Below the pieces are notes generated by a model, which was given only the letters and a program-made list of their open reading frames with translations, was not told the origin of the DNA and did not search any database. The position numbers were made by a program, and so were the translations under genes. A stretch of 7,237 bases of DNA from an uncultured Pseudomonadota bacterium (GTDB lineage Bacteria > Bdellovibrionota_B > Oligoflexia > Oligoflexales > CAILAO01): positions 1 to 7,237 of the forward strand of contig CAILAO010001111.1 of NCBI GenBank assembly GCA_903832105.1, written 5' to 3'. Below, piece by piece: positions 1 to 5,421 of this stretch. The first letter of the stretch is position 1. The number at the start of each line of letters is the position of its first letter.

Positions 1-656
1 ACTCCCGCTGCCGGCACCGCCCTGTTGGCGTTGTTGATGCGGTACTGGTAGAGGAGACCACCCTCGATTCCCTTGCCGTTATTGTAGATCGCGGCGAGGT
101 TGTAGTTGTCGTTGTCCGCATCGGTGAAGCTTGTGGGGCGGTTGGATATACTGGGGCTCTCGCCGCCTTCGAAGGTCTTTTCGTAGATGGCAAGCAGGGT
201 GAGGGGACCGAACGGAGCGGTGAATTTGATCCTCGGTCTCGTGGAGTCCTGCTGCAGACCCTTGGTTCCCCAGGTGCCGGACTGCATGTAACCGACATCG
301 AACACACCGATCTGGGTGTTAAAGGTCACGAAGCCGCGCTCGAACTCGATGTTCTCCTGGAGCTTCGCGTTGCCGCCCCTCAGCGTTCCCGCTGCCGAGC
401 TTGACGAGTAGAATCTGCGGCTGGACGTCGTGTCGTCGCCGCCAAAGCCATTCGGGACCCTGCCGTCCTTGAAGCTCGTGTTGCCCCAAATTTTCTCCAG
501 GGCGTCGAAGCGCATCGTGAAGGTCAGGCCGTCGTCGATCACGAGGACCGGCTGCATCCTCGTCCTGGTGTAGAAATCGGCGCGGGAATATTTGGTTGAC
601 AAAGTCTGACCGCCATTGAAGTTGCTGCAGACCCCATCTACGAAAATAAATGTATA
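1..656 (-). CDS. Partial outer-membrane porin (Geobacter-like), open at window edge and lacking its 5' end
   Basis: A minus-strand frame stays open from a TAA at 659-657 to base 1, about 218 codons, and ends at the window edge without a stop. The translation has the alternating pattern and aromatic-rich strands of a beta-barrel. Recognisable pieces, N to C, are YSRADFYTRTRMQPVLVIDD, FTMRFDALEKIWGN, ENIEFERGFVTFNTQIGVFD, GYMQSGTWGT, FGPLTLLAIYEK, YNLAAIYNNGKGIEGGLLYQ. These resemble the putative porins of Geobacter and allied Desulfobacterota, which form passive diffusion channels in the outer membrane. That match is from memory of the family, not from a search. Codons end mostly in G or C and the DNA is near 60% GC by eye, unlike everything after 640. 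There is no signal peptide: the frame hits a stop only about 20 codons before the recognisable part, and those codons lie in AT-rich DNA. The true 5' end is therefore missing, and the recognisable coding sequence probably ends near 600-625. Confidence 0.72.
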
Positions 657-818
657 TTATTAATCGGTTATATAGAATACAGCGTGAGAGTCAAAGCTAA
701 AGTTTTTAGAAAGAGATCACGGAAAAGTTATAAGTCGAAGATTAAGATGAAACCTAAGATTGACAAAGCTTTCGAGCTAATTGAGTACACGCCCTTGTAC
801 TCCCCGATAAGCAAATAG
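600..818 (+). other. Short Lys/Arg-rich open frame, possible 3' remnant of a gene
   Basis: On the plus strand a frame is open from just after a TGA (597-599) to a TAG at 816-818. It has no ATG until 747 and no Shine-Dalgarno before the GTG at 684. From 684 it would give a 44-residue peptide, very basic in its first half (VRVKAKVFRKRSRKSY) and ending in EYTPLYSPISK. I do not recognise it. Because it begins exactly where GC content drops and the opposite-strand porin breaks off, it could be the 3' end of a gene whose start was lost at the same seam. It could equally be chance open sequence in AT-rich DNA. No function is proposed. Confidence 0.2.
783..802. repeat. 7-bp inverted repeat with 6-bp spacer
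   Basis: GAGTACA (783-789) and TGTACTC (796-802) are perfect reverse complements around CGCCCT. The dyad lies 70 bases before the M28 start at 872 and inside the short open frame ending at 818. There is no following T-run, so it is not an intrinsic terminator. A protein-binding dyad or chance are both possible. Confidence 0.3.
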
Positions 819-861
819 TGTGATAAAATATGGCTGTGCCCCCGTTCTCCCCAATTTGATT

Positions 862-865
862 GGAG
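862..865 (+). promoter_or_regulatory. Ribosome binding site that fixes the start of the first M28 gene
   Basis: GGAG at 862-865 stands 6 bases before the ATG at 872. The frame also has a TTG at 860 and an ATG at 866, but the first overlaps this site and the second abuts it, so neither has a usable spacer. The start at 872 also places a Lys and a hydrophobic stretch correctly for a lipoprotein signal peptide. Confidence 0.6.
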
Positions 866-871
866 ATGCTA

Positions 872-1966
872 ATGAAGTATTTTCTTAGCACGCTACTTTT
901 TTCAAGTTTTATTGTGCTTCTTTTTTCATGCGGTTCTGATCACCCTTCCCGACTCTTCGAAACACCTCAAGATATGAGATTGCAGGGAATCAATGGATTA
1001 GATGAAGCTCTCGCCCTCATATCGGAAGATCATTTAAAAAGGTCGTTATACTTTCTTGCTTCAGACGAACTCCGAGGTCGAGAAAGCGGCGATCGTGGTA
1101 ATGAGATGGCAGCGCGTTACATCGCAGAGGACTTTCAGGGCTCAGGCCTCACCTCCGGTCTTCCTTCGTCTTATTTTCAGGAGTTTAAAGTCGACATTGG
1201 AAACGGACGCACTAGCAATGTCCTGGGACTTATCCCTGGGAGTGATCCTTCGCTGAAAGAAGAGCTTGTGGTCATCGGCGCACACTTTGATCATATTGGC
1301 ATGAGACCGGTCATCGAACCGGACACCAAGGATGGGAATCCCGATGATCCCGAAGAGGATCTCGTATATAACGGCGCTGACGACAACGCATCTGGCACCG
1401 TAGCCATTATGGAAGTGGCGCGGGCCATCGGCAAAATAAAGCCAATCCTGAACCGTACAGTTCTTTTTATTGCGTTCTCTGGCGAAGAAGATGGACGACT
1501 TGGCTCCATTCACTACCTAAATTCCGCTCTATGGCCTCTTAACAAAATCGTCTTCATGATGAATCTTGATATGGTAGGCCGCCTCAAAAACGGACGTCTT
1601 CACTTTTATGGAGGTCGGCGTCATGCGCTCATGGCCAAGCTCCTCGCTGATGTTTCTGCAAAATATCCCGAGGTTCAACCCAACATAGCGCTCGATACCG
1701 GCGGAATGTCAGATCACGCCACATTTATCGAAAAGAAGATTCCCGCGATCGACCTTCACACGGGAAAGCATGATGACTTCCATGAAATCACAGACAGCGC
1801 GGAAAAGATTAATTATCCAGGTCTCACGGCTATCACTAAGATTGCCCTCGAACTCACCTGGACGATCGCTCAAAGAAAAGACTTGCCGGGCGCGCAGTGG
1901 ACAGATGTTTCCCTTTCACATGAGGATCTGGAGCTTGATCATGGGATCTTGCCGTTTGGTTTTTGA
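872..1966 (+). CDS. M28 family zinc metallopeptidase, lipoprotein (aminopeptidase-like)
   Basis: A predicted lipid-anchored di-zinc exopeptidase of 364 residues, numbered from the ATG at 872. The N-terminus MKYFLSTLLF...VLLFSC is a lipoprotein signal peptide with acylated Cys20; Phe at -2 of the lipobox is slightly atypical. Residues ~55-93 hold the usual M28 lead-in (YFLASDELRGRESG, then AARYIAEDF). The metal and catalytic residues of the family are all visible: H138 and D140 in AHFDH, the Asp pair 170/171 in GADDNASG, E205-E206 in FSGEED (general base and ligand), D233 in NLDMVG, and H304 in DDFHEITD. SDHATF near 280 is also typical. Family members remove N-terminal residues from peptides; the substrate here cannot be read from sequence. 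The position after Cys is Gly, not Asp, so outer-membrane sorting would be expected by the enterobacterial rule, whose validity here is unknown. It ends 1 base before the hflK promoter candidate and shows no strong terminator. It appears intact. Confidence 0.9.
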   Translation: MKYFLSTLLFSSFIVLLFSCGSDHPSRLFETPQDMRLQGINGLDEALALISEDHLKRSLYFLASDELRGRESGDRGNEMAARYIAEDFQGSGLTSGLPSSYFQEFKVDIGNGRTSNVLGLIPGSDPSLKEELVVIGAHFDHIGMRPVIEPDTKDGNPDDPEEDLVYNGADDNASGTVAIMEVARAIGKIKPILNRTVLFIAFSGEEDGRLGSIHYLNSALWPLNKIVFMMNLDMVGRLKNGRLHFYGGRRHALMAKLLADVSAKYPEVQPNIALDTGGMSDHATFIEKKIPAIDLHTGKHDDFHEITDSAEKINYPGLTAITKIALELTWTIAQRKDLPGAQWTDVSLSHEDLELDHGILPFGF

Positions 1967-1994
1967 TTGATAATCGCCCGGATTGTTCTATAAT
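1967..1994 (+). promoter_or_regulatory. Sigma70-type promoter candidate for hflK-hflC
   Basis: TTGATA (1967-1972, 5 of 6 to consensus) and TATAAT (1989-1994, 6 of 6) are separated by 16 bases. It starts immediately after the stop codon of the M28 gene and would give a leader of roughly 120 bases before the hflK ATG at 2122, so hflK-hflC can be transcribed independently of the upstream gene. Confidence 0.55.
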
Positions 1995-2032
1995 CAAGCT
2001 CTTTGATTCAGAAATTTGCCTCATTTCCTTTC

Positions 2033-2053
2033 CAAACGTTCATGCAAACGTTC
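2033..2053 (+). repeat. Direct repeat CAAACGTTC x2 (period 12) in the hflK leader
   Basis: CAAACGTTC occurs at 2033-2041 and again at 2045-2053, separated by ATG. Each copy contains the self-complementary hexamer AACGTT, so the pair can also fold as a hairpin. One-turn spacing, downstream of the promoter and upstream of hflK, would suit a tandem operator. This is suggestive only. Confidence 0.35.
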
Positions 2054-2062
2054 GTAGACACA

Positions 2063-2080
2063 AAAAACCCTAGAGTTTTT
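2063..2080 (+). other. Weak A/T hairpin in the hflK leader
   Basis: AAAAAC (2063-2068) can pair with GTTTTT (2075-2080) around CCTAGA, followed by CTTGCTTTTCC. The stem has one G-C pair and a broken T-tract. It could be a weak terminator for the M28 transcript or a leader structure, but it lies downstream of the hflK promoter candidate, so strong termination is unlikely. Confidence 0.25.
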
Positions 2081-2109
2081 CTTGCTTTTCCATTAACCTT
2101 GCGCACCAA

Positions 2110-2116
2110 GAGGTGA
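2110..2116 (+). promoter_or_regulatory. Ribosome binding site that fixes the hflK start
   Basis: GAGGTGA at 2110-2116 ends 5 bases before the ATG at 2122. An in-frame GTG at 2113 lies inside this motif and so is unlikely to be the start. Confidence 0.6.
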
Positions 2117-2121
2117 CCGAA

Positions 2122-3192
2122 ATGAATGGAAATAATGACTTTGATGAAGTGCTCCAACGCATAAAAACTTTTTTTGACAGCTTTGGCAAGAATCCTCATG
2201 GCAGAAAGCCCGCTTCCACGCATCACGCTATGGCTGGAGTTTTGTTTGTTCTTGTGGCAATCGTAGGCGTGATGGGATCTTTTTATACGGTCGATTTCAG
2301 TGAAGAGGCCGTCATTACGAGGTTTGGGCGATACACGGAAACCGTCCCGCCAGGGCTTCACTTCAAGCTTCCTTTTGGCATCGAGAACGCTCAGAAGGTA
2401 CCCTCAAAAATCGCGCTTCTTGGCGAATTTGGTTTTCGCAGCGTTGGTCAGAAGGATTCAAAGACAAATTATGCTGAAAAGAAATTTCCAGAAGAAAGTC
2501 TGATGCTGACAGGTGATCTCAACGTGGCCGACGTAGAATGGATCCTAAAATACCGAATTCGCGATCCTTGGAAATATCTTTTCCATGCCAAAAACGTTGA
2601 ACAAAACATTCGCGATGTTTCCGTTTCCATCATGCGCCGTGTCGTGGGAGATCGCACGGTGGGCGAGGTGTTGACTACTGGACGCGTCGAAATCGCTGAT
2701 GCTGCCAAGCTATTGACACAGGAAGTTCTCGATCGATACGATATGGGGATCAAGATCGAGGAAATCATCTTGCAAGACGTCAACCCCCCGGAATCGGTTA
2801 AGCCTGCATTCAACGAAGTCAACTCAGCCAAGCAGGAACAAGAACAAACGATCAACAACGCTGAGCGTGAGTACAATATGATTATCCCGGAAGCGCGGGG
2901 AAAGGCAGAACAAGTCCTCGCGGAGGCGCAGGCCCAGGCGATTATGAATGTTAATCACGCCAAAGGTGATGCATCCAAGTTTTCGGCTGTATTAACCGAG
3001 TATCGGAAAGCTCCTGATGTCACCAAAAAGCGGCTTTATCTTGAAACCATGGAAGACATCATCGGAAAAAGCGAGCGGCTTATCGTCATTGATAGCGCAG
3101 TAAAAGGTGTTTTGCCGCTTTACGGACTTTCAGGAGACAAAGTGATGGCGACAGAATCCGAAAAACCAGTCAACCCGGCGGAAAAGAAGTGA
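2122..3192 (+). CDS. hflK: HflK, membrane SPFH/band 7 subunit of the FtsH-associated complex
   Basis: A 356-residue HflK. In model bacteria HflK pairs with HflC to form a large membrane cage around FtsH and restrain or direct its proteolysis of membrane proteins. From the ATG at 2122, a short cytoplasmic tail (~1-36) precedes one transmembrane helix (~37-56, AMAGVLFVLVAIVGVMG). The SPFH/band 7 domain follows (ITRFGRY, PPGLHFKLPF, LKYRIRDPW). The HflK signature VNPPESVKPAFNEVNSAKQE is at ~219-238. An Ala/Glu/Gln-rich coiled coil comes next (~235-290), and the family's RKAPDVTKKRLYLETME at ~295-311. The N-terminal tail is shorter than the Gly-rich tail of the E. coli protein. hflC follows after 10 bases, with its ribosome site overlapping the hflK stop, so translation is probably coupled. 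The gene looks intact. The assignment is firm because HflK- and HflC-type features occur in the expected order. Confidence 0.95.
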   Translation: MNGNNDFDEVLQRIKTFFDSFGKNPHGRKPASTHHAMAGVLFVLVAIVGVMGSFYTVDFSEEAVITRFGRYTETVPPGLHFKLPFGIENAQKVPSKIALLGEFGFRSVGQKDSKTNYAEKKFPEESLMLTGDLNVADVEWILKYRIRDPWKYLFHAKNVEQNIRDVSVSIMRRVVGDRTVGEVLTTGRVEIADAAKLLTQEVLDRYDMGIKIEEIILQDVNPPESVKPAFNEVNSAKQEQEQTINNAEREYNMIIPEARGKAEQVLAEAQAQAIMNVNHAKGDASKFSAVLTEYRKAPDVTKKRLYLETMEDIIGKSERLIVIDSAVKGVLPLYGLSGDKVMATESEKPVNPAEKK

Positions 3193-3195
3193 GGA
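3191..3195 (+). promoter_or_regulatory. Ribosome binding site that fixes the hflC start, overlapping the hflK stop
   Basis: GAGGA at 3191-3195 overlaps the hflK TGA (3190-3192) and stands 7 bases before the ATG at 3203. The in-frame ATG at 3197 is only 1 base away and is therefore a poorer choice, although it would add just two residues. Confidence 0.5.
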
Positions 3196-3202
3196 CATGT
3201 CG

Positions 3203-4180
3203 ATGAAAAATATCTGGATCTCAGTCATTGCGTTTTTGTGTTTTTTGACCCTATGGTCTTCGATTTATACTCTTAATGAAGGACAACAGGCTATTGTGAC
3301 GCAATTTGGCCGCATTGTTGACGAACCCAAGACAAAAGCGGGACTTCATTTCAAGACTCCGTTTATTCAAGATGTTCGTTACGTCGACAAGCGTATCATC
3401 ACATGGGATGGTGATCCCAACCAGATTCCTACCAAAGACAAGAAATACATCTGGGTCGATACAACTGCTCGTTGGCGCGTTGTTAATGCCAAGCTATTTT
3501 CCGAAACGGTTCGAAATGAGCAGGGTGTCAAAGCCCAACTTGACAGTACCATCGATGGAATCACACGAGATACAATTTCTAATCACAACCTTGTCGAGGC
3601 TGTTCGAAACTCCAATGGAATCATTGAAAAAATCAAGGAAAGGAAAGTTCAGGCGGCCAAAATCGATGAAAGTCTCCCAGGTGCGGAAGTGATCGAAGAA
3701 GAGATTACGGGGGAAATTGAACCGATCGCCGTGGGGCGTGAACGTCTCAGCGATATTATAATCGAAAGATCGAGAAAAGACCTTAACGCCTATGGCATTG
3801 AATTGATCGATGTCCAACTCAGGCGCATTGCCTACGAAAAGAGCGTTGAATCGAAGGTTTATGATCGCATGATTTCCGAACGAAAACGAATCGCCGAAAA
3901 AATCCGTTCTATAGGTAAGGGAGAAGAAGCTAAAATTAAGGGAAAACGAAATCTCGATCTAAAGGAAATAGAGTCGACGGCCTACCGCAAAGCTCAGGAA
4001 ATCAGAGGCAAGGGTGAGGCAGAGGCCATTTCAATATATGCTAAATCGCTCAAGGAAGATCCCGAGTATTATAGCTTTGTCAGAACTCTGGAAGCCTACA
4101 GAGAGGGCTTGATGGGCAAAGGACAATTAATCCTTTCGACTGATTCCGAATTTCTAAAATTGATTGGCAAGCAAAAATAG
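3203..4180 (+). CDS. hflC: HflC, membrane SPFH/band 7 partner of HflK
   Basis: A 325-residue HflC, counted from the ATG at 3203. One N-terminal transmembrane helix (~4-23, IWISVIAFLCFLTLW) is followed directly by the SPFH domain (NEGQQAIVTQFGR, AGLHFKTPF, VDTTARWRV). An acidic insert (~150-175, ESLPGAEVIEEEI) comes before the conserved IELIDVQLRRI. A long charged coiled coil follows (~205-275) with AYRKAQEIRGKGEAEA, then DPEYYSFVRTLEAYREG and the terminal LILSTDSEFLKLI block. Those last three blocks are diagnostic of HflC rather than other SPFH proteins. E. coli HflC also carries an insert at the same place, so the insert is not remarkable. It should assemble with HflK into the FtsH-modulating complex, with most of the protein on the periplasmic side. 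The next gene is convergent, so the operon ends here. The start is uncertain by two codons. Confidence 0.94.
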   Translation: MKNIWISVIAFLCFLTLWSSIYTLNEGQQAIVTQFGRIVDEPKTKAGLHFKTPFIQDVRYVDKRIITWDGDPNQIPTKDKKYIWVDTTARWRVVNAKLFSETVRNEQGVKAQLDSTIDGITRDTISNHNLVEAVRNSNGIIEKIKERKVQAAKIDESLPGAEVIEEEITGEIEPIAVGRERLSDIIIERSRKDLNAYGIELIDVQLRRIAYEKSVESKVYDRMISERKRIAEKIRSIGKGEEAKIKGKRNLDLKEIESTAYRKAQEIRGKGEAEAISIYAKSLKEDPEYYSFVRTLEAYREGLMGKGQLILSTDSEFLKLIGKQK

Positions 4181-4188
4181 GATCCCTT

Positions 4189-4206
4189 TTCTTCCATATG
4201 GAGGAA
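4189..4206. repeat. Near-perfect 18-bp palindrome between convergent genes
   Basis: TTCTTCCAT/ATGGAGGAA pairs along its whole length with one G-T mismatch (core TCCATATGGA is perfect). It sits 9 bases after the hflC stop and 36 bases before the end of the convergent membrane-protein gene. Neither strand has a T-run after it, so it is not a standard terminator. It could be a protein site or a transcript-end-stabilising stem. Confidence 0.35.
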
Positions 4207-4241
4207 TCGAGTCGTTGAGCACGTGCGGAATATCTTAGACA

Positions 4242-5132
4242 TCAAGTCCATGAGATTTGATCAATAAGCTCTTCTTGAACAAACGTGAGACGAATCGATT
4301 TCGGACGAGTGTAGTCACGGTACTTTCGGGAAATCTGTTTTTTTAGGTTCTCATAGACTTCTTCTTTAGATGATGCTGGGAAAACAATATTTTCGCCCTT
4401 GGCCTCCACTAGGTATTCGCTATTTGGTCTTACTTTGACTACGAAGTCAGGCCTTACTTTGATAGCCACATCAGCAAAACCAAAAACAAATCGCCAATGC
4501 AAAAAAGCCCCAAGAATCACGAAAACATGAAACACCTCGTGCGGCCCAATCACTCCGTCAATAATGTATGGCCAACGCAGATACTCCATGACGCCGCCCA
4601 AAGAATATACTATGCCACCCAACAGCAAATATTTAAGACCCTCATTCGAGTAATGGCGTTTGAACTTCCAAGCCGAGACTACCCCAACCCATCCCAGACT
4701 CAAATAAAGAAATAAGCTCAACCATTCTGGAAAGCTTTCAAAGAACACGACCTCCAAAACCAAACCCGTAATAGCTGTCGCCCAGACGATGAACAAAACA
4801 CCCCAGCGCCAAAAGCCCCTAAAAAGCACGATGTGTAACGGAATGAAAGTCGCTGCAATCATAGTCCAGATCGCTGCATGGTCAAGACGCTGCAACACTG
4901 TTCTTGGAAGTCTGCCAGGCTCCAGCAAATGGTAAACCCCACTCATTGAGAAGAGATACACTAAGAAAAAAGAATAAATGATCAAAGAAGTCACTCTCAG
5001 GGCATTGCCACGTCCTCGATAAACAAGAATAACACCAGCCACCAGAAAAAAGGCCGCCGCAATAAAGTGCAACCAACAACTTACTGGCTCACTGAACCCA
5101 ATAACGGGAATTATATTTGGATAATATTTCAT
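4242..5132 (-). CDS. Hemolysin III/PAQR-family seven-TM protein with a C-terminal extension
   Basis: An integral membrane protein of 296 residues of the hemolysin III (TrhA/YqfA)-PAQR superfamily. Seven hydrophobic segments lie at roughly 17-38, 46-66, 86-105, 108-130, 136-156, 166-183 and 200-218. The presumed zinc-site residues are present: S64 and H68 in SGVYHL, D84 in RLDHAAIW, and H198/H202 in GPHEVFH. The first segment reads SEPVSCWLHF rather than the ExxNxxTH pattern of classical TrhA, so this belongs to a variant subgroup. Eukaryotic relatives (adiponectin receptors) have ceramidase-type activity; bacterial members are linked to membrane-lipid homeostasis, and the historic 'hemolysin' name should not be taken as function. 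Homologues usually stop just after the ALHWRFVF-like motif, here near 210-217. This protein continues for ~76 hydrophilic residues (see findings). The ribosome site is weak (GTGGAA before the ATG). A promoter candidate lies about 120 bases upstream. It is convergent with hflC. Confidence 0.87.
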   Translation of the reverse strand: MKYYPNIIPVIGFSEPVSCWLHFIAAAFFLVAGVILVYRGRGNALRVTSLIIYSFFLVYLFSMSGVYHLLEPGRLPRTVLQRLDHAAIWTMIAATFIPLHIVLFRGFWRWGVLFIVWATAITGLVLEVVFFESFPEWLSLFLYLSLGWVGVVSAWKFKRHYSNEGLKYLLLGGIVYSLGGVMEYLRWPYIIDGVIGPHEVFHVFVILGAFLHWRFVFGFADVAIKVRPDFVVKVRPNSEYLVEAKGENIVFPASSKEEVYENLKKQISRKYRDYTRPKSIRLTFVQEELIDQISWT

Positions 5133-5250
5133 CTATTCCACACCCCCAATAAGTGACACGCCCTTCCCCGTGCATGTTACCTGCCTAATCATTTTTCTGT
5201 CCATTTTTTTGATTAACATTCAGATCATACGATCATTCAACACAGGGGTC

Positions 5251-5279
5251 ATTATAGCCACTGACAAAAACTCTATCAT
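5251..5279 (-). promoter_or_regulatory. Promoter candidate for the hemolysin III/PAQR gene
   Basis: Read on the minus strand, ATGATA (5279-5274, 4 of 6 to the -35 consensus) is followed after 17 bases by TATAAT (5256-5251, 6 of 6). It would give a leader of roughly 110 bases. The AT-rich setting makes a chance match possible. Confidence 0.4.
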
Positions 5280-5342
5280 ATTAAGAACACTGGATAAAAC
5301 TTAGTGGTAACAAACTAAATCGGCAAAGCCAAATAGAGCTAA

Positions 5343-5365
5343 TTTTAAAGAAGTGTTTTAAAGAA
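5343..5365 (+). repeat. Tandem 10-mer TTTTAAAGAA x2 (period 13) upstream of the second M28 gene
   Basis: TTTTAAAGAA occurs at 5343-5352 and 5356-5365 with a GTG spacer. The copies end 56 bases before the ATG at 5422. The 289-base divergent region that holds them (5133-5421) has no gene and no clear plus-strand sigma70 promoter. The repeat could be a regulator site or simply AT-rich chance. Confidence 0.35.
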
Positions 5366-5421
5366 AAGTCAAAAGAGGTAGTCTGTGAGCAATAACTCAT
5401 TAGTAATTTTTTGGAGTCTTT

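Noticed and set aside
860..871. TTG at 860 and ATG at 866 as starts of the first M28 gene
   Set aside because: The GGAG at 862-865 overlaps or abuts them; only the ATG at 872 has a proper spacer.
1142..1513. 123-codon minus-strand open frame inside the first M28 gene
   Set aside because: It lies fully opposite a gene with all M28 motifs, has no ribosome site and its translation has no family-like pattern; it is a shadow frame.
2008..2361. 117-codon minus-strand open frame over the hflK leader and 5' end
   Set aside because: It overlaps the conserved HflK coding region and the promoter, and its Arg/Lys/His/Ser-rich translation does not look like a real protein.
2469..2876. 135-codon minus-strand open frame within hflK
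   Set aside because: Opposite-strand shadow of the HflK SPFH domain; Ser/Arg-rich translation typical of antisense frames.
4189..4206. Palindrome between hflC and the PAQR-type gene as a bidirectional terminator
   Set aside because: Neither strand has a T-run after the stem, so it is kept only as a palindrome.
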